A stretch of DNA of 64,000 nt from Glaciecola sp047250385 (GTDB taxonomy: Bacteria > Pseudomonadota > Gammaproteobacteria > Enterobacterales > Alteromonadaceae). Under the pieces are notes generated by a model, which saw only the letters and a program-made list of their open reading frames with translations, was not told where the DNA came from and made no database searches. The DNA is taken from the NCBI RefSeq assembly GCF_047250385.1, contig NZ_JBLBVM010000043.1:1-64000 (forward strand), in the 5' to 3' direction. Positions 42,973-52,165 of this stretch are shown piece after piece. Made by a program: the position numbers and the translations under genes. Every line of letters begins with the position of its first letter. Within the stretch, counting starts at the first letter, position 1.

Positions 42973-44315
42973 TTAGTTTTTATTTATATGCAGCCTTATT
43001 CGCGGCTGTTGCGCTTGGTTTCATCGTTTATCCTTGGATGAAAGATAGAAATGCCAAAAAGCGTTTTGAGGTTTCCAACACCAACGTTATTAAACAGCGT
43101 ATCGAAGAAATTGAAAGAGAGGCATCTGAAGGCTTAATTGATCCCGATGAAATGCAAACTGCCATTAATGAAATGAAAGTGGCACTAGTCGAAGAATCAG
43201 CCTTTCATGAAATACGAGAGAAAGAAGCCATTAATGCAAGCCTATCAGCTAAGTCAGCCAAGCTACCTTTAATCATCGGGGCAATTCCTGCCATTATTGC
43301 GGCTGTTTGGGTGTATTTCGATGCAAATCAGCTTTCTGGTTTAGAAGATTTAGTTGATGCTACGAACAATATCGATGAACTCAGCCAGCGCATCTTAGTT
43401 CAACCAGCGAATGACGTTCAGCCAGAAGAGTTCAATAAATACGCATTAGTCATTCGCCAGCAGCTTCGCAAAAATCCAAATGATGCAACTGGCTGGCAAT
43501 GGTTAGGACGTTTGAGAATGTCTTTAGGCCAAACTGAAGAAGCCGTAAGCGCATTTAACAAGGCCTTAGATATTAGTCCAGAATCCGAAGATATTCGCAT
43601 GAAGTACGCGCAAGCTTTGATGATGGTTGGAGATGAAGAAAACCTGCAAAACGCAAAGAGGCAAGTAGGTTACCTAGTACAAATTGCGCCAGACAATCGA
43701 AATTATCGTTTATTGCTTACCGTTGTTGCAGCGCAATTAAACGATAGCGAAACAGCCTTTACAAACTTCGCTATGATCAAAGACCAACTCTCTGCTAATA
43801 GTTCTTTGTATCAGTCTCTAGTTGGGCAGTTAAGAGCAATGGGAGCTTCAGAGGACTTGTTAGCCTTGAATGGCCAAGATAATGCCGCACCTTCCAACGC
43901 AACCGTTTCAGTGCCATCAGAATCGAATGATACAAAAGGAACGGCCAGTGATAGCAGCGAAGTACGCGGTTTTGACATTACAATATCGATTGCAGATGCA
44001 TTAATTAATAAAGTACCAACAAGCGGTTTTCTGATAGTATTCGCGCAAGACGCAGTATCCGGCAGCCGTGTGCCCTTAGCAGTTAAAAAAATTGCCTTAC
44101 CGGAGTTCCCAGTATCTATAAGATTAAGTCCTAAAGATGCAATGATGCCCAGTTTGTCGTTGAAAAATGCTGAACTAGTTAGCATAACAGCGCGTATATC
44201 GTTCGACGAAGACGTTATGACTAGCGCCGGCGAGTTACAAGGTAGTCTCGCGCAGGTGAAAGTGAATGACAGCATCCAGTCTGTCAGTTTATCCATTAAT
44301 GAGGAAGTGAAGTGA
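42969..44315 (+). CDS. ccmI: Cytochrome c maturation protein CcmI (TPR)
   Basis: This 448-residue protein has two membrane segments near the N-terminus (FYLYAALFAAVALGFIVYPW and LPLIIGAIPAIIAAVWVY), a cytoplasmic loop between them, then TPR repeats (GWQWLGRLRMSLGQTEEAVS, FNKALDISPESEDI) and a beta-rich C-terminal domain. It acts as apocytochrome chaperone. The order and fusion to a CcmH-like gene upstream are typical. It overlaps mlaA by 4 bp. Confidence 0.93.
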   Translation: MISFYLYAALFAAVALGFIVYPWMKDRNAKKRFEVSNTNVIKQRIEEIEREASEGLIDPDEMQTAINEMKVALVEESAFHEIREKEAINASLSAKSAKLPLIIGAIPAIIAAVWVYFDANQLSGLEDLVDATNNIDELSQRILVQPANDVQPEEFNKYALVIRQQLRKNPNDATGWQWLGRLRMSLGQTEEAVSAFNKALDISPESEDIRMKYAQALMMVGDEENLQNAKRQVGYLVQIAPDNRNYRLLLTVVAAQLNDSETAFTNFAMIKDQLSANSSLYQSLVGQLRAMGASEDLLALNGQDNAAPSNATVSVPSESNDTKGTASDSSEVRGFDITISIADALINKVPTSGFLIVFAQDAVSGSRVPLAVKKIALPEFPVSIRLSPKDAMMPSLSLKNAELVSITARISFDEDVMTSAGELQGSLAQVKVNDSIQSVSLSINEEVK

Positions 44316-45172
44316 TCAATCAGTTTAGAATAGTTGCGTTATTGCTAGCCATAGGATTAGGCGGCTGCGCCAACCAGTCACATGACGAGAAAGAAGCGTT
44401 ATCAAATCAGCACGAAACTACGGTTGAGATCGCTGATGCTGATACCGCTGGAGCTGATACCGCTGGGGCTAGCAAACAAGATGTAAAAGAACACAATGTC
44501 GACCCATTCGAACCCATTAACCGTGTTTTCTGGGATTTTAACTACGAAGTACTAGATCGCTTCTTAGTGAAACCAGTTACAGTTGCCTATATTACGGTAA
44601 CGCCTAAATTCGTAAGAACAGGTTTACTGAACGCCTCTGAAAACCTCAGTGAGCCAGCCAGTGCGGTGAACAACTTACTCCAAGGAAAGCCCGTCGATTC
44701 ATTAACAAGCGTTGGACGCTTTTTGGTGAACAGCACCGTGGGTATTGTCGGTTTATTTGATGTCGCTTCAAAAATGGGCATGGAAGTCAAAGAAGAAGAT
44801 TTTGGTGAAGTGTTAGGTGTTTGGGGCGTGGGAACTGGACCCTACCTTATGTTACCGGCCTTAGGTCCAAGTGACTTTAGAAGCCTTACAGGTCGCGTGG
44901 TTGATAATGTTTACTGGCCTATGACTATTCTCGAAGACCCTTACGTCATTGCCTCTAACGTAGTGAAAGTGGTTGAAGCTAGAGCTTCATTACTGGATCA
45001 AGAAGAGAACCTAAACCGTTCTTTAGATCAGTATTTGTTTGTGCGTGATGCTTATTTCCAACGTTTAGCGTTTAAAGTTAGTGACGGTAAAGTAAAGGCA
45101 AAAACCGAAGAAGAAATTGAGGCCGAGCAGGATGATTTTTCGAACTTCGAGGATTTGTTGAAGGATATGTAG
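44312..45172 (+). CDS. mlaA: Outer-membrane lipid asymmetry protein MlaA (VacJ)
   Basis: This is an outer-membrane lipoprotein of 286 residues (lipobox GLGGC, Cys19) that removes phospholipids from the outer leaflet. Family blocks are VDPFEPINRVFWDFNYEVLD, NLSEPASAVNNLLQGKP, STVGIVGLFDVASKMG and GTGPYLMLPALGPSDFR. Between signal and domain is a small in-frame duplication (ADTAGADTAGA, from a 15-bp repeat). It overlaps ccmI by 4 bp, so it is probably co-transcribed with the ccm genes; a terminator follows. Confidence 0.97.
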   Translation: MINQFRIVALLLAIGLGGCANQSHDEKEALSNQHETTVEIADADTAGADTAGASKQDVKEHNVDPFEPINRVFWDFNYEVLDRFLVKPVTVAYITVTPKFVRTGLLNASENLSEPASAVNNLLQGKPVDSLTSVGRFLVNSTVGIVGLFDVASKMGMEVKEEDFGEVLGVWGVGTGPYLMLPALGPSDFRSLTGRVVDNVYWPMTILEDPYVIASNVVKVVEARASLLDQEENLNRSLDQYLFVRDAYFQRLAFKVSDGKVKAKTEEEIEAEQDDFSNFEDLLKDM

Positions 45173-45195
45173 CTAAAACAACAGCGACACAGAAG

Positions 45196-45236
45196 GACTC
45201 ATTTCATTTTTTATAGAGTGAATTGGGTCTTTTTTT
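45196..45236 (+). terminator. Terminator of the ccm-mlaA operon
   Basis: GACTCATTTCA pairs with TGAATTGGGTC (one mismatch, one G-T pair) and is followed by seven or more Ts. It starts 23 bp after the mlaA stop. The loop is 12 bases. Confidence 0.8.
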
Positions 45237-45313
45237 ATGCCCTGAGGAACAATTATTAGAGCTTAAACGCCATTCTCAAATTAAGAAAATGGCGCTACCT
45301 TTCATTCTTAACC

Positions 45314-46335
45314 TTATCCGGCTTTATAACCATCCGGATTATTCGCCTGCCAACGCCAGGAGTCTTCACACATCTCTTTCAAGCCTTTCTCAGCCTTCCA
45401 GCCTAAAGCTTCTGAGGCTAGCTTAGGATCAGCGTAACAGGCTGCAACATCACCACTTCTTCGCGGAGCAATTTTATATGGCACTTTTTGACCTGAAGCT
45501 TGTTCAAACATAGATACCATTTCAAGTACACTATAGCCTTGTCCCGTGCCTAAGTTGTATGTCACTAAACCAGCTTTTTCTTCTAACTTTGCCAATGCTT
45601 TCAAATGGCCATTCGCCAAATCATCAACGTGGATATAGTCACGCACACCAGTGCCATCAACGGTGTCATAGTCGTCACCGAATACACTAAGTACTCGCGT
45701 TTCTTAGTAGCCACTTGCGTTATAAATGGCATTAAGTTATTCGGAATACCATTCGGATCTTCGCCAATTAAACCACTTGGGTGAGCGCCAGCAGGGTTGA
45801 AATAACGTAACAGAACGATGTTCCAATTGTTATCAGCTTTGTATAAGTCAGACAGCATTAGCTCAACCATTAATTTTGATTGGCCATAAGGATTCGTTGG
45901 CATTCCAGTGGGTAAATTCTCGTGCAATGGCAGTTCAGTTGGGTCGCCATAAACAGTCGCGGATGAGCTAAAAACAATGTTAGTTACACCATTAGCTTGC
46001 ATTGCTTTACACAAGTTTAGCGTGCCATACATATTATTTTCATAATACATCAATGGTTTTTCAACTGATTCGCCTACTGCTTTTAAGCCTGCAAAGTGAA
46101 TAACACCGTCGATACTGTGATCGCTGAAAATCTTGTTGAGTAAATCTGTATCTCTTATATCACCTTCGTACAGTACTGCTTCTTTACCCGTAATTTTCTC
46201 AACACGTCTTAGGCTTTCTTCAGAAGAGTTTGAAAAATTATCCAAGATAATCACGTTGAAGTCAGCTTCAAGCAGTTGAAGAACTGTGTGGCTGCCTATG
46301 TAGCCAGTGCCACCAGTGACAAGTATTGTTTTCAA
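45314..46335 (-). pseudogene. galE: UDP-glucose 4-epimerase galE, frameshifted
   Basis: Together the two frames encode a full-length GalE: TILVTGGTGYIGSHTVLQLL at the N-terminus, SSSATVYGDPTELP and the YGQSKLMVE catalytic region in the first frame, then RDYIHVDDLANGHLKAL and GWKAEKGLKEMCEDSWRWQ in the second. The break is near 45688-45692. After ATKKREY-Leu the frame should continue SVFGDDYDTVDGTG, but one base is missing (TTAGT where TTxAGT is expected). The upstream frame then runs on into nonsense to 45601. The start is TTG at 46335 with AGGAG eight bases upstream. A single-base deletion or a sequencing error is equally possible. GalE supplies UDP-galactose, so loss would limit galactose in the local polysaccharides. 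Confidence 0.88.
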
Positions 46336-46473
46336 GTTAAAGGCTCCTTTCGAGTGATGTGCCATTAATCGTTTTAATTGAGGTCTTTCAATGCGTTACA
46401 TCGCTAGATTTTCAATCATGCTATAAGGCTAATAGACTGCTATCGTCGTTTTATAGCAAATTGCTAACTAAGA

Positions 46474-46767
46474 TTAGGTGTTTTTTTCAACGCTTAGGTA
46501 TTTCGCACTTAAAGAATATTGTATCGGCTTCACCAAAAGTGGATACAAAAGTAAAATTAATGCCGCCCAAACCAAAGAGAACCAATTATCTGCTACCTGC
46601 AAAATCAATGCAAATACCGGCACGATCACGAATAACTTCAGCACGTTTAAAAGTGTTTTTTCTGGCACAGACATTTTTTTTGCAGCTTCTTCTAACATAG
46701 CCATGCGCTCTGTTAACGGCTTATCGGCGAGGGCGGGGATGTTTTTTGTTGAGGTGTAGATTTTCAA
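46474..46767 (-). CDS. Small membrane protein, 97 residues
   Basis: This small protein has a charged N-terminal helix (LTERMAMLEEAAKKMSVPEK) and two hydrophobic segments (LKLFVIVPVFALILQVA and LVWAALILLLYPLLV). It resembles short conserved membrane proteins of Alteromonadales, but I cannot name a family with certainty. The start is TTG at 46767 with AGAGAG upstream. Overlapping plus-strand frames are shadows, since this strand has the sensible membrane-protein composition. It lies between galE and rmlA; no function is offered. Confidence 0.7.
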   Translation of the reverse strand: MKIYTSTKNIPALADKPLTERMAMLEEAAKKMSVPEKTLLNVLKLFVIVPVFALILQVADNWFSLVWAALILLLYPLLVKPIQYSLSAKYLSVEKNT

Positions 46768-46876
46768 ATTTATCTCTCTAAAATAACTTGTTCAAATTTC
46801 CTAAAAAACTGCGTTCTAACAAAGTGCATATTAGAGTACAATATACCTGATATTGTTAAACAAAACGAGAATACAA

Positions 46877-47758
46877 ATGGCTAGAAAGGGAATTATCCTT
46901 GCCGGTGGAGCAGGGTCTAGATTACATCCGTTAACTCAGGTAGTAAGTAAACAACTTCTACCTATTTATGATAAGCCGATGATCTATTATCCGCTGTCAA
47001 CTTTGATGGTGGCAGGTATTTCTGAGATTCTTATCATTACTACGCCTGAAGAATCTGAGCGATTCAAAGAATTACTCGGCGATGGGTCAAAGTGGGGTAT
47101 AAACCTCGAGTATGCGGTTCAACCGTCACCGGATGGTTTGGCTCAAGCTTTTATTTTAGGTGAAAAGTTTATTGGTGAAGATAGCGTAACGCTTATTTTG
47201 GGTGACAATATTTTCTATGGTCATGACTTGCAAAAATCCTTGGTGGAATCATCGAAACAAACAACAGGGGCGACTGTTTTTGGTTATCACGTAAGCGATC
47301 CAGAGAGATATGGTGTAGTTGACTTTGATGATAATTGGAAGGCTGTTTCGATAGAGGAGAAACCGAAAAAAGCAAAATCAAACTATGCTGTTACAGGTTT
47401 GTATTTTTACGACAATAGTGTTGTTGAATTGGCCAAGAAAGTTAAACCAAGCCATCGTGGTGAGCTAGAAATAACCGACTTGAATAATTTGTATTTAGAC
47501 GCGGGTGAACTAAGCGTACAGCTTATGGGAAGAGGCTCAGCTTGGTTAGATACTGGTACTATTGACAGTTTACTCGATGCAACTAACTTTATCTCTGCGA
47601 TTGAAAAGAGGCAAGGTTTGAAGATCTGTTGTCCCGAAGAAATTGCTTACCGAAAAGGTTTTATAACGAAGGCGCAGTTAACTGAACTTGCTAAACCTTT
47701 GATAAAAAGTGGATACGGAGCTTATTTAGCGAAAATAGCCGATGAAAAGGTTATTTAG
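46877..47758 (+). CDS. rmlA: Glucose-1-phosphate thymidylyltransferase
   Basis: It makes dTDP-glucose, the first step to dTDP-L-rhamnose. The protein is 293 residues. The nucleotide-binding signature GIILAGGAGSRLHPLTQVVS, then KQLLPIYDKPMIYYPLSTLM, and the later RGSAWLDTGTIDSLLDA are intact. ATG at 46877 is preferred to the open frame from 46853. A possible promoter, TTCTAA (46814) and TACAAT (46837) 17 bp apart, lies upstream. It heads the rmlACDB unit. Confidence 0.97.
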   Translation: MARKGIILAGGAGSRLHPLTQVVSKQLLPIYDKPMIYYPLSTLMVAGISEILIITTPEESERFKELLGDGSKWGINLEYAVQPSPDGLAQAFILGEKFIGEDSVTLILGDNIFYGHDLQKSLVESSKQTTGATVFGYHVSDPERYGVVDFDDNWKAVSIEEKPKKAKSNYAVTGLYFYDNSVVELAKKVKPSHRGELEITDLNNLYLDAGELSVQLMGRGSAWLDTGTIDSLLDATNFISAIEKRQGLKICCPEEIAYRKGFITKAQLTELAKPLIKSGYGAYLAKIADEKVI

Positions 47759-47761
47759 AGA

Positions 47762-48313
47762 ATGAAAATTGTAAAAACAATTATACCGGATGTAAAAATT
47801 ATTGAACCTACAGTTTTTGGTGATTCACGTGGTTTTTTTATGGAAACGTTTCGCAACGATTGGTTTAGAGAAAATTGCGCAAACGTAACTTTTGTTCAAG
47901 AAAATCAGAGTCGCTCCAAACAAGGAATATTGCGCGGGCTACATTATCAATTAACTCAAACTCAAGGTAAATTAGTCAGAGTTACTGAAGGTGTGGTTTA
48001 TGACGTCGCTGTTGATCTTCGATTGGGTTCAGATACATTTGGCCAGCACGTTGGTGTTGAGTTAAGTGCTGAAAATAAAAGACAACTTTGGGTGCCAGCG
48101 GGTTTTGCTCATGGCTTTTACGTCATATCTGAGTTTGCTGATTTTAACTATAAGTGTACGGATTACTACCACCCAAAATCAGAAGTCTCAATCAAGCATG
48201 ACGATCCCGAATTAAGTATAAAATGGCCTTTCGTAGACGGAGTTGATACATCGTTGTCACAAAAAGATATCGATGGCCTTGCGTTTTCTGCAGCACCGAC
48301 CTTGGTCCGTTAA
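47762..48313 (+). CDS. rmlC: dTDP-4-dehydrorhamnose 3,5-epimerase
   Basis: This 183-residue cupin-fold enzyme catalyses the third rhamnose step. The catalytic histidine lies in ILRGLHYQLTQTQGKLVR. DVAVDLRLGSDTFGQHVGVE and LWVPAGFAHGFYVISEFADF follow the family. It starts three bases after rmlA. Confidence 0.97.
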   Translation: MKIVKTIIPDVKIIEPTVFGDSRGFFMETFRNDWFRENCANVTFVQENQSRSKQGILRGLHYQLTQTQGKLVRVTEGVVYDVAVDLRLGSDTFGQHVGVELSAENKRQLWVPAGFAHGFYVISEFADFNYKCTDYYHPKSEVSIKHDDPELSIKWPFVDGVDTSLSQKDIDGLAFSAAPTLVR

Positions 48314-48315
48314 AA

Positions 48316-49188
48316 ATGTTAATCATAATCGGTAAAAATGGTCAGTTGGCGAAGAAGTGTTTGGAACTCTCTGGACCTGACCATTCGATATGCCTTGGAC
48401 GTGAAGATATAGATATAAATTCCGCTAACTTATTTGAAAGGCTTGATACTTTCAAACCTAAAGCGGTTATAAACGCATCGGCGTATACGGCGGTAGATAC
48501 AGCCGAAAGTGAAGAGGCTAAAGCAACTGCACTAAACGTCAATGCAGTTGAAAAACTAAATGACTATTGTAAGAGCCGTAAAATCCAATTTGTTCACGTT
48601 TCAACTGACTATGTATTTAAGGGAGATAAAGGAAGCCCGTATCTTCCCAATGATAAATATGACCCAGTGAATGTCTATGGAAAAACGAAGATGCTAGGAG
48701 AGCAGGCTATTCAAGCATCTAGCTATACGGGAAGCTGTATTCTCCGAACTAGTTGGGTGTATTCAGAATTTGGCGGAAATTTTGTTGCTTCTATGCTCAA
48801 ACTAATGGAAGAAAAGAAGGAGCTATCAATCATTAGCGATCAGATTGGCAGTCCGACATCAGTTGATACATTAGCTCGTGCGTGCTTATCTGCAATTCAA
48901 AATAGATTAAGCGGTATTCATCACGTTACTGACGAAGGTGTTGCTAGTTGGTTCGATTTTGCAAAAAGTATTCAGCGGTTGGGATTACAACATGGTTTAT
49001 TGACTAAGCGTATACCTATCAAGCCCATCAATAGTGCAGATTACCCAACACCAGCCAATCGACCACATTACAGTGTATTGTCAAAAGACTCTTTTAAGAA
49101 AGCTCTGCCTTTTGTGGAACTCCCCTACTGGGAAGATGCACTAGAGGCAGTATTAGTTATTTTAAAAAATAAAAAAATACAGGATTAA
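48316..49188 (+). CDS. rmlD: dTDP-4-dehydrorhamnose reductase
   Basis: This 290-residue SDR-type enzyme performs the last rhamnose step. The N-terminal NAD(P) motif LIIIGKNGQLAKKCLEL, the segment VINASAYTAVDTAESEE, and the catalytic pair in FVHVSTDYVFKGDKG and YGKTKMLGEQA are present. It starts two bases after rmlC. The C-terminal region is intact with RPHYSVLSKDSFK. Confidence 0.96.
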   Translation: MLIIIGKNGQLAKKCLELSGPDHSICLGREDIDINSANLFERLDTFKPKAVINASAYTAVDTAESEEAKATALNVNAVEKLNDYCKSRKIQFVHVSTDYVFKGDKGSPYLPNDKYDPVNVYGKTKMLGEQAIQASSYTGSCILRTSWVYSEFGGNFVASMLKLMEEKKELSIISDQIGSPTSVDTLARACLSAIQNRLSGIHHVTDEGVASWFDFAKSIQRLGLQHGLLTKRIPIKPINSADYPTPANRPHYSVLSKDSFKKALPFVELPYWEDALEAVLVILKNKKIQD

Positions 49189-49193
49189 TTACA

Positions 49194-50252
49194 TTGAAAA
49201 AACTTCTTGTAACCGGTGGAGCCGGTTTTATAGGTTCTAATTTTGTTCATTATTGGATTGAAAAATATCCAAATGACCTTGTAGTAGTGTTAGATGCACT
49301 GACATACGCAGGCAATATCGAAAGCTTAAATGAAGTAAAAGATACTGAAAATTTTGTTTTTGTGCACGGCAACATATGCGACCAACCATTAGTCGAAGAG
49401 TTATTAGTTAATCATGATATCTGCACAATTGTGCATTTTGCGGCGGAGTCTCATGTAGACCGCTCTATCACAGGTCCTGATGAGTTTATAGAAACCAACA
49501 TCATTGGAACTTACTCCTTATTGAAAGCGGCTAAAAAAGTATGGCTGGATGATGGCGGGAAAGTAGGGCATCGTTTTCATCATGTGAGTACAGATGAAGT
49601 ATATGGCACTCTTGAAGCTGACGACCCAGCATTCAATGAAGACACTGCTTATGCGCCTAACTCGCCCTATTCAGCTAGCAAAGCGGCAAGTGATCATCTA
49701 GTTAGAGCTTATCACCATACATATGGTTTAAATGTCACCACAAGTAACTGTTCTAATAACTATGGCCCTTATCATTTTCCTGAAAAGCTCATCCCTCTGA
49801 TCTTAACGAATATTTTGCATGACAAGTCGCTGCCAGTTTACGGTGACGGACAGCAAATTAGAGATTGGCTTTACGTTGCTGATCATGCCAAAGGCATCGA
49901 CCTAGTGCTTCAACAAGGAAGGCTGGGTGAGAATTACAATATTGGCGGCAACAATGAATGGGCGAATATTGATATTGTTAAACTCTTATGTAAGTCACTA
50001 AACAAGGTGTTTAGCAACGACTCTAGTTTGCAGGCTCGTTTCCCTATGGCAAAAAATGCAATAAACGGTACATCTGAAGAATTAATAGAATTCGTGACTG
50101 ATAGAGCAGGACATGATCGCCGTTATGCTATTGACCCTTCTAAATCGAATGCCGAATTAGGCTATAAGCCATCGGAAACCTTTGAATCAGGTATCGAGAA
50201 AACGATTGAATGGTATTTGAATAACGAAGATTGGTGGAGGCCATTACTGTAG
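49194..50252 (+). CDS. rmlB: dTDP-glucose 4,6-dehydratase
   Basis: This 352-residue SDR enzyme catalyses the second rhamnose step. The NAD motif LVTGGAGFIGSNFVHYW, HHVSTDEVYGTLE, and the catalytic YSASKAASDHLVRAYHHTYG are intact. The start is TTG at 49194 with AGGA nine bases before it. It closes the rmlACDB order, which differs from the more common rmlBDAC. A bidirectional terminator follows. Confidence 0.97.
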   Translation: MKKLLVTGGAGFIGSNFVHYWIEKYPNDLVVVLDALTYAGNIESLNEVKDTENFVFVHGNICDQPLVEELLVNHDICTIVHFAAESHVDRSITGPDEFIETNIIGTYSLLKAAKKVWLDDGGKVGHRFHHVSTDEVYGTLEADDPAFNEDTAYAPNSPYSASKAASDHLVRAYHHTYGLNVTTSNCSNNYGPYHFPEKLIPLILTNILHDKSLPVYGDGQQIRDWLYVADHAKGIDLVLQQGRLGENYNIGGNNEWANIDIVKLLCKSLNKVFSNDSSLQARFPMAKNAINGTSEELIEFVTDRAGHDRRYAIDPSKSNAELGYKPSETFESGIEKTIEWYLNNEDWWRPLL

Positions 50253-50390
50253 TCTAGTTTAAAAATGAAAGTTGATGAGCACCACTGCTATAGTCGTTTT
50301 TTAAACAACAGGTATTTTAAACAATAAAAAGATTAATTAAGAAACAGTTGTAATCAGAAAAAGTTGTAATAATAAGTAGTCAAAAAAAAA

Positions 50391-50415
50391 GGCGATTATT
50401 AGTTAAATAATCGCC
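50391..50415. terminator. Bidirectional terminator between rmlB and the POT transporter
   Basis: A perfect 10-bp stem, GGCGATTATT/AATAATCGCC, with a five-base loop is flanked by nine As on the left and five Ts on the right. It serves the POT gene on the minus strand and rmlB on the plus strand. Confidence 0.93.
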
Positions 50416-50440
50416 TTTTTAAATTTAGCTAGTATATGTC

Positions 50441-51937
50441 TTAACTTGGATCTTTCTCAGCCAGTTTCTCCCACTTACGCGTTTTCATCGAAAGCAATAA
50501 TAGAACAATACCAATCGCCACACTGAAGTAAGTGATTTGCAGGTAAAGACCAGGCATTTGATCAACTTGCTCTGGGTCGAATTTACCAGCAAAGATACCA
50601 GCAATAATACTACCCATTGAATACGTTAATACAAACACACCCATCATTTGACCTGAGAAGCGCTTAGGCGATAGTTTACTTACCGCACTCAAGGCAACAG
50701 GGCTTAACCATAGCTCACCTACTGTGTGTAGAAAGTAAGTTGCTACCAACCAGTATGGTGCTACTTTAAGACCACTAGCTGCTAATTGCGCTGCGAAGAA
50801 CATCACGATGAAGCCAGATGCCATGATGATTAGACCCACTGCGCATTTCACGCTGTAGCTCGGTTCAATCATGCGCTTACCTAGTGCCATCCACATATAC
50901 GCAAAGAAAGGCGATAAAATGATGATGAAGATAGAGTTAGCCGATTGGAACCACGCTGGTGGGATCTCAAACGTGCCAATCATACGTTGAGTGTAGTCTT
51001 GACCAAATAGATTCAGCGAAGAACCTGCCTGTTCAAAGCCAGCCCAAAAACAAGTTGAAGCTAAACAGATTAGGAACAAAGCGCCCATTCGGCGTTGTTC
51101 GTTACCATCTAAGTTGCCTGCAAAAAAGATATAAGCGAAGTAAATTAAGAAGATTGCCGTAATTGCAAATGCAACTTGTTGGGCAACAACAACAGGGTCA
51201 AACACCAAAACACCCATAAAAACAAATAGGGTTAAGGCTGTTAAGCCAAGTAATACTGCAACGATAGCAGCATAGGCACGTTTTTGACTTGCTGGGCTTA
51301 GCGGTACAACAGGCTTATCTGAAATACCAGCGATAGAGTGAAGGGTGAGTTTGTATTGAATCAAACCTAGACCCATACCAACAGCTGCAGCACCAAAGGC
51401 CCAGTGGTAGCCCATGTTAACCTGTAAGTAACCACATACACCGTAGCCAATTAATGAGCCGATATTAATACCCATATAATAGATAGTGTAGGCACTATCA
51501 CGGCGCGCATCTTTTGCTGGATATAGTTGGCCGACCATTGCGCCGATGTTAGGTTTCAGTAAACCCGTACCTAGTACAACAAAGATCAAACCTATAAAGA
51601 ATGTTGAATCTGAAGGGATAGCCAAAATAATGTGACCAATCATGATCACTATTCCACCATAGAAGACCGCTTTTTGACCACCAATTAAGCGGTCAGCAAT
51701 CCAACCGCCGGGTAAACCAAAAAAGTAAACCGCCCCAGTATATAGACCATATATTGCTGATGCAGTAGCCACGCTTAAGCCTAATCCACCTTCTTCGACG
51801 GCAAGCACCATGAAAAGAACAAGTAAGGCACGCATACCATAGTAGCTCATGCGTTCCCACATTTCCGTTCCTGCTAAAGTAAGCAAGCCCATTGGATGAC
51901 CAACAAAGCGTCGATCCTTATGTATTTCTATCGTCAT
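50441..51937 (-). CDS. Proton-dependent peptide transporter (POT/PTR family)
   Basis: This 498-residue protein has about 12-14 membrane helices. The POT signature TEMWERMSYYGMRALLVLFM (ExxER at the first helix) and YYMGINIGSLIGYGVCGYL are intact. Such proteins take up di- and tripeptides using the proton gradient. It is likely monocistronic and unrelated to the polysaccharide genes around it. The metalloprotease at 6.8-9.3 kb could supply substrates, but that is a guess. Confidence 0.95.
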   Translation of the reverse strand: MTIEIHKDRRFVGHPMGLLTLAGTEMWERMSYYGMRALLVLFMVLAVEEGGLGLSVATASAIYGLYTGAVYFFGLPGGWIADRLIGGQKAVFYGGIVIMIGHIILAIPSDSTFFIGLIFVVLGTGLLKPNIGAMVGQLYPAKDARRDSAYTIYYMGINIGSLIGYGVCGYLQVNMGYHWAFGAAAVGMGLGLIQYKLTLHSIAGISDKPVVPLSPASQKRAYAAIVAVLLGLTALTLFVFMGVLVFDPVVVAQQVAFAITAIFLIYFAYIFFAGNLDGNEQRRMGALFLICLASTCFWAGFEQAGSSLNLFGQDYTQRMIGTFEIPPAWFQSANSIFIIILSPFFAYMWMALGKRMIEPSYSVKCAVGLIIMASGFIVMFFAAQLAASGLKVAPYWLVATYFLHTVGELWLSPVALSAVSKLSPKRFSGQMMGVFVLTYSMGSIIAGIFAGKFDPEQVDQMPGLYLQITYFSVAIGIVLLLLSMKTRKWEKLAEKDPS

Positions 51938-52091
51938 TATGATTCCTTGAAAACAGTTTGTTTTTATTTTTCTGTATGTCGGGGCGCATTATGCAGTGTT
52001 AATGATTAAAGTTGCAAGTTTGTTAAATAATTACATCGCATTTGTATTCCACTAAAAATTACCAAATAATTGCCGATTAGGTGTGACTTTT

Positions 52092-52117
52092 GGCGCGGAT
52101 TTCAGTAGGATCGCGCC
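52092..52117. repeat. GC-rich inverted repeat upstream of the second wecB
   Basis: GGCGCG and CGCGCC flank a 14-base spacer (GATTTCAGTAGGAT), standing out in an AT-rich leader 49 bp before the ATG at 52166. It could be an operator or an mRNA structure. No T-run follows. The meaning is unknown. Confidence 0.4.
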
Positions 52118-52165
52118 CTTATGGAAAATTCTGCAGGGTTGCAGGGAATTGGATGACTCAATTTA

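Noticed and set aside
45601..45720. Programmed frameshift in galE
   Set aside because: No slippery run or stimulatory structure is evident, and GalE is not known to use frameshifting; a deletion or sequence error is simpler.
46359..46759. Two plus-strand open frames opposite the small membrane protein
   Set aside because: They have no ribosome binding site or recognisable composition and lie antisense to a frame with clear membrane-protein character.
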